Shown here in pieces: positions 1 to 4,156 of a stretch of 5,902 bases of DNA. The notes under the pieces are model-generated. The model had not been told where the DNA came from, searched no databases, and saw nothing but the letters and a program-made list of their open reading frames with translations. Positions within the stretch are counted from its first letter, which is position 1. Each line of letters opens with the position of its first letter. Source of the DNA: an uncultured Ruminococcus sp. GTDB taxonomy: Bacteria > Bacillota_A > Clostridia > Oscillospirales > Ruminococcaceae. Position numbers and translations under genes: made by a program. The DNA lies in NCBI GenBank assembly GCA_937880065.1, contig CALFMA010000463.1, positions 1 through 5,902 of the forward strand, written 5' to 3'.

Positions 1-37
1 TTTCAAAATTATCCTGTCTGCTAATAAGGTCACTCAT
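1..37 (-). CDS. Phage hypothetical protein, N-terminus only (runs off the window)
   Basis: An ATG at 37-35 opens a frame reading MSDLISRQDNFE before the window ends. A good Shine-Dalgarno (GGGAGGG, complement of 44-50) lies 6 nt upstream, and the start overlaps the end of the preceding gene by 8 bases (ATGAGTGA), so the two are translationally coupled. The opening DLISRQ is one I associate with small hypothetical proteins of clostridial gut phages; that is recollection and not a search result. Too little is visible to assign a function. Confidence 0.6.
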   Translation of the reverse strand, partial: MSDLISRQDNFE

Positions 38-233
38 CCTGCACCCTCCCTGCTTTTCGTGCCGCCCTTGTTGGGCATCCGTTGCATTCTGCTTTTTTAC
101 AACTCAAGCAATATGCAACAGTCCTTTGCATTAGTCCGTCAGCCTTCGTGCCTAAATACTGTTTACGTTCTACTACGTGATTTTGCCGCGCTTGATTGTG
201 GTCAAAATCACCGTCCCAGTCGCATCTGTCCAT
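30..233 (-). CDS. Small Cys4 zinc-binding-type phage protein (67 aa)
   Basis: Function is not recognised. The protein has a charged N-terminal third and one Cys cluster, C42-x2-C45-x4-C50-x2-C53 followed by Pro, which should bind a single zinc ion. A basic tail follows. The ATG at 233 is chosen over the in-frame GTG at 236 because the Shine-Dalgarno GAGGAGG (complement of 239-245) is 5 nt from the ATG but only 2 nt from the GTG. Residues 27-54 match residues 9-36 of the neighbouring 126-aa protein in spacing (LG-x4-G-x3-R-x-V-x2-CLxC-x4-CxGCP), so the two genes look like partial paralogues. It sits in the phage early operon and overlaps the next gene downstream. A nucleic-acid or protein-binding accessory role is plausible but is inference. 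Confidence 0.7.
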   Translation of the reverse strand: MDRCDWDGDFDHNQARQNHVVERKQYLGTKADGLMQRTVAYCLSCKKAECNGCPTRAARKAGRVQDE

Positions 234-298
234 CACATCCTCCTCAATTTCAGCAACAGGGCAATCAGCACCAAAGCCTCAACGACAATGACGGTTAT
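233..298 (-). CDS. Possible 21-aa hydrophobic micropeptide with ATA start
   Basis: The gap between the 126-aa and 67-aa genes is filled by an open frame of 21 codons ending at TGA 235-233. It is almost wholly hydrophobic (ITVIVVEALVLIALLL) with a basic end (KLRRM), like a single membrane helix. No ATG, GTG or TTG lies at its left edge. The candidate start is ATA at 298-296, 7 nt after a GAGG (complement of 306-309), overlapping the upstream stop as ATAA. Its own stop overlaps the next ATG as TGATG. The fit to both neighbours is suggestive, but ATA is a very rare start codon, so this may be a decayed ATG or coincidence. Confidence 0.25.
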   Translation of the reverse strand: MTVIVVEALVLIALLLKLRRM

Positions 299-675
299 TT
301 GTAAACCTCGTCTTGTATGACTTCTCTGTACTTCAATTTGTACAGTTCTGACATTGTCTGCGCGCCTGTCGCGTATTCCATCATCGTCTCTTTTGTGTAT
401 ATGTTCGCACCACACTTCACGCACCTCCTGCGTCTAATCACTGTATTGTTGTCTGTCCTGCTGTCCTTGACTTGTACCTGTCCCCCACATTTTGGGCAAA
501 CCATTTCTCCCTCCAGTCTAGCCTTGCGGCGTTGATAATATTTTCTGTCCTGCTCTGCCTTGTCCTTTGGGCATCCGTCACAAACGTACTTTGTGCAGTT
601 GAGGCAGTCCTGCACGTTGCGGGTGTAAAACCCCGACATACTCACGCCAAGCGTCTCAACATTTGCCTCTATCAT
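295..675 (-). CDS. Phage protein with Cys4 module and NrdR-like zinc ribbon (126 aa)
   Basis: Two metal-binding modules are visible. The first is C24-x2-C27-x4-C32-x2-C35-P near the N-terminus. The second is a zinc ribbon at about 60-89 (CPKCGG, then KDSR, then RRRRCVKCG) that closely resembles the N-terminal zinc ribbon of NrdR, the ribonucleotide reductase repressor. The ATP-cone that completes NrdR is absent, and the remaining ~37 residues are a charged, probably helical tail. It is therefore not NrdR, but the ribbon suggests nucleic-acid binding. A linker rich in Arg/Lys (about 44-55) joins the two modules. ATG 675 is chosen over TTG 693 because GGAGG (complement of 682-686) is 6 nt from the ATG. 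The Cys4 part is paralogous to the following 67-aa gene. Function is unknown; transcriptional or replication regulation is inference. Confidence 0.8.
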   Translation of the reverse strand: MIEANVETLGVSMSGFYTRNVQDCLNCTKYVCDGCPKDKAEQDRKYYQRRKARLEGEMVCPKCGGQVQVKDSRTDNNTVIRRRRCVKCGANIYTKETMMEYATGAQTMSELYKLKYREVIQDEVYK

Positions 676-816
676 CCTGTGCCTCCAGTTCAATCATAAT
701 AGTGTTTTTACCCCTTCCTAGGCGTTTCTAGCGCGTTTATTATCTCGCTTGAGGATTTTATCGTCTGGGCGCAGAAAACGCGTTCTCGCGCCTCTGACGC
801 CCACCGTCACCCATGT
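676..816 (-). other. Intergenic spacer of the phage operon (ssb to zinc-ribbon gene)
   Basis: This 141-bp gap is the only sizeable one in the phage block. It contains an imperfect hairpin at 768-792. It also holds a weak open frame from GTG 810 to TAG 718 (30 codons, basic: RFLRPDDKILKRDNK in the middle) with no convincing Shine-Dalgarno, and a 13-codon frame from ATG 697 that overlaps the start of the next gene. I see no clear promoter and no terminator with a T-tract. The spacer could carry a regulatory or origin-like structure, but nothing in it proves that. Confidence 0.4.
768..792. repeat. GC-rich imperfect hairpin in the phage spacer
   Basis: GGCGCAGAA (768-776) pairs with TTCTCGCGCC (783-792), giving nine base pairs with one bulged base around a 6-nt loop. 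No run of T follows on either strand, so it is not a typical intrinsic terminator. It lies just downstream of ssb in the direction of transcription and could be an mRNA structure or a protein-binding site. Confidence 0.45.
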
Positions 817-1209
817 TTATGCAAATGGTAGTTCGTCATCCTCTCCCTCTGGCACTTTGACAAAGTCATCCGTGGGTTTGAGGTATCCATCCGCAGGAGC
901 TTCCTCATGCTTGGACTCAGCAAACTCCTGTGACTCAACAACCACGTCCGTGGTGTACACCTTCCTGCCCTCTTTGTCTGTGTAGTTGCCTGTCTGGATG
1001 TGACCGGAGAGGCAAATCTTGTTGCCCTTGTGTAAATACAGGTTCGCAAAATCTGCCGCCTTTCCGAACGCTACGCAGTTGATGAAATCAGCAGGGTCAT
1101 CTTTCTTGATTCTGTTCACGGCCAGAGTGTACCGCGCCACCGTGGTCTTTTCTGCCGTCCTGTAATCGGGGTCTTTTGTGAGTCTGCCCATTAATACAAC
1201 CTTGTTCAT
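817..1209 (-). CDS. ssb: Single-stranded DNA-binding protein (phage-type, 130 aa)
   Basis: SSB coats single-stranded DNA during replication and recombination and recruits partner proteins through its acidic C-terminal tip. The N-terminus MNKVVLMGRLTKDPDYR, then VARYTLAVNR and FINCVAFGKAADF, is the standard bacterial SSB OB-fold (about residues 1-105). The rest is an acidic tail ending DDELPFA. The length is short compared with chromosomal SSBs of about 150-170 aa, which fits a phage copy. The start is secure: AAGGAGG (complement of 1216-1222) lies 6 nt upstream, and the ATG overlaps the stop of the 77-aa gene as ATGA. The unusual point is that the usual C-terminal Pro-Phe is followed by one extra Ala, so Phe is not the last residue. 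Its neighbours (DnaC-like ATPase, HNH protein) place it in a replication module. Confidence 0.95.
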   Translation of the reverse strand: MNKVVLMGRLTKDPDYRTAEKTTVARYTLAVNRIKKDDPADFINCVAFGKAADFANLYLHKGNKICLSGHIQTGNYTDKEGRKVYTTDVVVESQEFAESKHEEAPADGYLKPTDDFVKVPEGEDDELPFA

Positions 1210-1439
1210 TTTTTGCCTCCTTGATATGGTTTTAATTTGTCATGCGTTCCTGCCATCCGTCTCCTGCCGTCTAGCAGTATGCTGTCGATTTCACACTGTT
1301 TTGATTTCTCTCTCAGCCTTGCCTTGTTCGCCTTGTCGAATGCTATGTACTTTTCGCAGGTGGTATGACACCAGACGCTCCGGTCTGGGCAGTCCTTTGG
1401 GCAAGGTTTTTCAAGTGTATGCAGTTTCATCTCTTTCAT
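1206..1439 (-). CDS. Small Cys-rich phage protein (77 aa)
   Basis: The N-terminal part carries C13-x3-C17-x6-C24-x3-C28 in the sequence CPKDCPDRSVWCHTTCEKY, a probable single zinc site. A highly charged, likely helical stretch follows (about 30-55), then a basic tail. Small proteins with this CP..CPxR..CH..C layout are, as I recall, common hypothetical genes in clostridial phage early regions; their function is unknown. ATG 1439 is chosen because it overlaps the upstream HNH-gene stop as ATGA. The alternative TTG 1445 would only add two residues. There is no strong Shine-Dalgarno (only GGGAAG about 8 nt upstream), which suggests translational coupling to the HNH gene. Its own stop overlaps the ssb start by 4 bases. 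Confidence 0.8.
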   Translation of the reverse strand: MKEMKLHTLEKPCPKDCPDRSVWCHTTCEKYIAFDKANKARLREKSKQCEIDSILLDGRRRMAGTHDKLKPYQGGKK

Positions 1440-1705
1440 AGCCAATTCTTCCCAAATACCTTTACAAAATCCGAATGATTGTAAATGTGTTCAAACGTCC
1501 TCTGCGCCTCCTGCTCTAGGAACCTGTCAAGATGTCCGTGGTCATGCAGAGCGGCATGGCACGCGGGGCAGAGGTGGACGGTCAGACCGTAGTGGTCTGC
1601 CGCTTTCCTGTGGATGCCGTGGAGCATATGATGCACTTGCATCTGCCCGTAGCACCCGCAGATATAGCACCTGTATGGTTCGTCCCCCTTAATCACTGAC
1701 TGCAT
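1436..1705 (-). CDS. HNH-like zinc protein of phage replication module (89 aa)
   Basis: The pattern C13-x2-C16, H25-H26, then C46-P-x-C49-H50 and further His (54, 56) matches the compact zinc-bound HNH/beta-beta-alpha-metal layout. The C-terminal half (AQRTFEHIYNHSDFVKVFGKNWL, split here at residues 67-89) resembles small clostridial phage proteins that I recall ending in KIFGKNYL. It could be a structure-specific or nicking endonuclease acting in phage recombination or replication, or a zinc protein that has lost nuclease activity; the sequence cannot decide. ATG 1705 is preferred over TTG 1711 because AGGAGG (complement of 1715-1720) is 9 nt away, versus 3 nt for TTG. The start lies inside the end of the DnaC-like gene (17-base overlap) and its stop overlaps the next ATG. 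Confidence 0.8.
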   Translation of the reverse strand: MQSVIKGDEPYRCYICGCYGQMQVHHMLHGIHRKAADHYGLTVHLCPACHAALHDHGHLDRFLEQEAQRTFEHIYNHSDFVKVFGKNWL

Positions 1706-2213
1706 CTGCAAGCACCTCCTGCATAAATGACTGCCTGTATTTGTCTGCCATCCGCGTCCTTATGCTCACTTCTGGCAGTTGGATGGGTATACATGACCCG
1801 TAAATCCTTGAGGCAATCCTGTCCTCCTTTGAGATTGCTTTCTCTGTAAAATCATGGTTGGAAGTGTATATGGTCATTGCCATTGCCTTGTAGCGTCTGT
1901 CTACCAAGCCGTACATGATTTCGTTTATCCAGTCCTTTGACTCGTCTTGGATGCCGAAATCATCCACGATGAGGATTGAGGCATCCTTGATGCGGTCAAG
2001 TAACGGGTCTTTGTTCCTGTACATATCCAGATAGTCCGGTACGCTCACAAACTTGCAAGTGACTTGGTTCTTTTTCAGTATCTCGTTTGCTATGACACAG
2101 GAGAGCATTGTTTTGCCGCTTCCCTTTGTCTTGCTATAGATGTACAAGCCCCTGCCCTGTTTCTCAAACTCGGCAAAGTTTAGGATTGCCCCGTTTATGA
2201 TTTTCTTTATCAT
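1689..2213 (-). CDS. DnaC-like helicase-loader ATPase, N-terminus lost at a junction
   Basis: This is an AAA+ ATPase of the DnaC/DnaI/IstB type, which would load the replicative helicase onto phage DNA. Counting from the first available ATG (2213), the P-loop is KTKGSGKT at 28-35, Walker B is ILIVDDFG at 80-87, sensor-1 is TSN at 117-119, and the C-terminal RIASR (132-136) fits the arginine-finger region. The first Gly of the P-loop is Lys here. The family is usually about 250-290 aa with an N-terminal helicase-binding part; only 174 aa remain. Homology is convincing from about residue 12 (NFAEFEKQG, base 2180) onward. Upstream the frame runs into permease DNA on the opposite strand, and no Shine-Dalgarno precedes the ATG at 2213. 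The gene is therefore a 5'-truncated remnant or half of a misassembly. It overlaps the HNH gene by 17 bases at its end. Confidence 0.85.
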   Translation of the reverse strand: MIKKIINGAILNFAEFEKQGRGLYIYSKTKGSGKTMLSCVIANEILKKNQVTCKFVSVPDYLDMYRNKDPLLDRIKDASILIVDDFGIQDESKDWINEIMYGLVDRRYKAMAMTIYTSNHDFTEKAISKEDRIASRIYGSCIPIQLPEVSIRTRMADKYRQSFMQEVLADAVSD

Positions 2214-3024
2214 ATTCACGGTTATTCCCGTTGTAATGTCCCTGCCTATGGGATTTACGGATTTCAATCTTGCACAAACTCCAAAATTTGTGGGACTTTC
2301 CAACTATACCGCCCTATTCCTGTCGGATAAGGTGTTCATTCAGTCCATACGTGTAACGCTGATTTTCGCCCTGTTTACAGGTCCTGTCAGCTATGTGATG
2401 TGTTTTCTCCTTGCGTGGCTTATCAACAGTCTGCCGCCGAAGCTGAAAACTATCTTCACGCTGATTTTCTACATTCCCTCAATGGCAAGCGTTTACACCG
2501 TATGGCAGCTGATTTTCAGCGGCGATATAAACGGCTATCTCAACTCATTTCTTGTAAATCTTGGAGTTCTCAATGCCCCTGTGCAATGGCTTACGGATTC
2601 ACGGTATGTCCTCGGTGTGTGCATTATCGTTCAGCTGTGGATTTCCCTTGGTGCTGGATTTCTCGCTCTCCGTGCAGGATTTCAGAATATCGACAAAAGC
2701 CTGTACGAGGCAGGAGCAATTGAGGGAATACGCACGAAATGGCAGGAGCTTATATATATTGTTATTCCCTCTATGAAACCGCAGCTGCTTTTTGCGGCAG
2801 TTATGCAGATTGTAGGCTCGTTTACAGCAGGTACGGCAGCACAGAATCTTGTAGGATTCCCCAGTACCGACTACAAGGCACATACAATTATGACTCACGC
2901 TTACGACTATGGCTGGGTACGCTTTGAAATGGGCTATGCATCGGCAATTTGTATGATTCTTTTCCTTGCAATGTTTATCTGCAATAAGGTGATAAGCAAG
3001 GTGCTTGGAAACAACGATGAGTAA
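2140..3024 (+). CDS. Sugar ABC transporter permease 1 (LplB/UgpA-like), 5'-truncated
   Basis: This is an inner-membrane permease of a binding-protein-dependent carbohydrate importer, pairing with the permease at 3274. It is recognisable from APFMIFFIIFTVIPVVM (about 2188 on), the usual first membrane helix, then FTDFNLAQTPKFVGLSNY, further helices, and the EAA loop EAGAIEG (bases 2707-2727) followed by IPSMKP, which docks with the ATPase. The first 16 codons of the open frame (2140-2187) are the antisense of the phage ATPase gene and encode nothing permease-like. ATG 2140 has no Shine-Dalgarno, and ATG 2197 would start inside helix 1. Full-length relatives have roughly 15-30 more residues before helix 1. 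The true start has therefore been replaced at the junction. Unless rescued by a chance start, it is probably not expressed normally. Confidence 0.85.
   Translation: MYKPLPCFSNSAKFRIAPFMIFFIIFTVIPVVMSLPMGFTDFNLAQTPKFVGLSNYTALFLSDKVFIQSIRVTLIFALFTGPVSYVMCFLLAWLINSLPPKLKTIFTLIFYIPSMASVYTVWQLIFSGDINGYLNSFLVNLGVLNAPVQWLTDSRYVLGVCIIVQLWISLGAGFLALRAGFQNIDKSLYEAGAIEGIRTKWQELIYIVIPSMKPQLLFAAVMQIVGSFTAGTAAQNLVGFPSTDYKAHTIMTHAYDYGWVRFEMGYASAICMILFLAMFICNKVISKVLGNNDE
2180..2215. other. Junction between phage block and ABC-transport block
   Basis: Left of this interval the minus strand reads phage DnaC-like sequence; right of it the plus strand reads permease. Around 2185-2213 both readings remain plausible (minus IKKIINGAILNF, plus APFMIFFIIFTVIPV), so the exact breakpoint cannot be placed, and a short shared sequence may lie at it. 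Both genes are cut near their N-termini. No att-like repeat, tRNA gene or integrase is present. Confidence 0.75.
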
Positions 3025-3046
3025 TAGTTTACGAATTAATTTGTAG

Positions 3047-3065
3047 GGGCGGATATTATCCGCCC
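3047..3065. repeat. Palindromic GGGCGGATA intergenic repeat
   Basis: GGGCGGATA (3047-3055) and TATCCGCCC (3057-3065) are perfect 9-bp inverted arms around one base. The motif, preceded by TTGTAG, looks like the REP-type palindromes that I recall scattered between genes in Ruminococcus-like genomes. It starts 22 bases after the permease 1 stop. No T-tract follows, so a simple rho-independent terminator is unlikely; mRNA stabilisation or partial attenuation is possible. Confidence 0.65.
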
Positions 3066-3070
3066 GCTGA

Positions 3071-3242
3071 TAGCTATTGCTCCCCCAATTAACTCTTGAA
3101 TTTTCTATTTTGCTTGGAGAGCAAAATTCTGCGTCAGAAAACCTCACAATACGGCAGTATTCTTTCGGCTTTCTTCCTTGCCTTTTGCTCCCCAAGCTTC
3201 ATATAATTCTTCAAGAGTTAGTTGGTAGAGCAATAAAAGCTA
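3071..3242. mobile_element. MITE-like inverted-repeat element between the permease genes
   Basis: The ends are long inverted repeats: left arm 3071-3100 (TAGCT-ATTGCTC ... TAACTCTTGAA) and right arm 3210-3242, agreeing at about 27 of 30 positions plus a 3-nt insertion. The symmetry continues inward. GCTTGGAGAGCAAAA (3112-3126) pairs with 3183-3197 at 14 of 15 positions, and the apex is a perfect AATAC-GGCA-GTATT hairpin (3148-3161). The whole ~172 bp can fold into one long hairpin. It has no credible gene inside. Both ends carry TA, which would suit a TA target duplication of an IS630/mariner-type transposase, but that assignment is inference. The right arm contains a stretch like a tRNA D-arm. 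Confidence 0.65.
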
Positions 3243-3273
3243 AAGGCTCAAATTTTTGAAAGTTGGTGAAAGT

Positions 3274-4146
3274 ATGAAAAACACGGATAAATTAAAAGGC
3301 ACAAGCCGTCAGGCAGGTCGAAAATACGGCGGAACTGTGGCTGTATTCGTGCTGCTCTTTATCACGGGACTTTTTATGCTTTTGCCTATATATCTTACTG
3401 TGGTTATGTCCCTTAAACCTGTGGAGGAGCTTTTTGTATTTCCGCCAAAGCTTTATACCCTCCGCCCGACTCTTGACAATTTCAGGGATATGTTTGATGT
3501 GCTGAAAAGCAATCGTGTGCCTTTTTCACGATATGTATTCAATTCTCTTTTTGTAACTGTTACCGTAACGGTATTACAGAGCTTTTTCGCATCAATGGCG
3601 GCATTTGTCCTTGCAAAGTGCAAATTTCCGGGAAGTAAACTCATAAACAGCGTTATTGTCGTTGCCCTGCTGTATCAGAGCAATGTTATATATATTATGC
3701 AGTATATGGTTATGTCGGAAATGGGCATAATTGATACCCCTCTTGCACTTATTTTCCCTGCCGTGGCATCACCTATGGGACTTTTCCTTATGCGTCAGTC
3801 AATTTCGCAAATTCCCGATTCTATGATTGAAGCGGCAAAGGTAGACGGTGCAGGACTTTTCCGCATATGCTGGCAAATAGTTATGCCAAATCAGAAACCT
3901 GCCCTTATGACGCTGATTATTTTTGCATTTCAGGGTGCGTGGAATATTCAGGGCGGCTCTGTTATTTTTCAGGAGCAGTACAAAACTCTGCCAACCGTTG
4001 TGACACAGGCGGCATCATCGGGACTTGCAAGAGCAGGCGTTGCTATGGCGGCGGCTGTATTTATGCTCATTCCCCCTGTTATCGTGTTTGTGCTTGCACA
4101 GCGTCAGGTTATCGAAACTATGGCACATTCGGGCATTAAGGATTGA
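3274..4146 (+). CDS. Sugar ABC transporter permease 2 (MalG/YtcP-like, 290 aa)
   Basis: This is the second membrane subunit of a carbohydrate importer, forming the heterodimeric channel with permease 1. A first helix at about 20-44 (VFVLLFITGLFMLLPIYLTV) is followed by MSLKP and a periplasm-side segment with FPPKLYTLRPTLDNF, typical of this family. Four or five further helices follow. The EAA loop is EAAKVDG (residues 186-192) followed by MPNQKP. The length is complete for the family. ATG 3274 is taken over TTG 3256; its Shine-Dalgarno is weak (GGTGA at 3265-3269, 4 nt spacing). Permease pairs are usually separated by a few tens of bases or less, but here 249 bp of repeat elements intervene. 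The stop is only 10 nt from the next ATG, so the operon continues downstream. Confidence 0.92.
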   Translation: MKNTDKLKGTSRQAGRKYGGTVAVFVLLFITGLFMLLPIYLTVVMSLKPVEELFVFPPKLYTLRPTLDNFRDMFDVLKSNRVPFSRYVFNSLFVTVTVTVLQSFFASMAAFVLAKCKFPGSKLINSVIVVALLYQSNVIYIMQYMVMSEMGIIDTPLALIFPAVASPMGLFLMRQSISQIPDSMIEAAKVDGAGLFRICWQIVMPNQKPALMTLIIFAFQGAWNIQGGSVIFQEQYKTLPTVVTQAASSGLARAGVAMAAAVFMLIPPVIVFVLAQRQVIETMAHSGIKD

Positions 4147-4156
4147 GGTGGCAGCT

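Noticed and set aside
59..699. Plus-strand open frames over the left end
   Set aside because: They are antisense to a coherent run of overlapping minus-strand genes with good ribosome sites and show no domain features.
2180..2215. Phage attachment site at the phage/host boundary
   Set aside because: The boundary is inside a phage replication gene, with no integrase, tRNA gene or recognisable direct repeat nearby.
3047..3065. Rho-independent terminator after permease 1
   Set aside because: The hairpin is strong but no T-run follows on either strand, and the operon appears to continue to permease 2.
2599..3195. Long minus-strand open frame across permease 1 and the intergenic repeats
   Set aside because: It is antisense to a well-supported permease, its sequence resembles no known family, and its N-terminal part is simply the translated MITE-like repeat.
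3207..3260. Possible tRNA gene because of AGTTGGTAGAGCA
   Set aside because: No acceptor stem, anticodon stem or proper T-arm can be matched, and the stretch is part of an inverted repeat.
4025..4156. Longer start for the NHL protein at 4025
   Set aside because: It would overlap the end of permease 2 by 122 bases and bury the clear signal peptide that begins at 4157.
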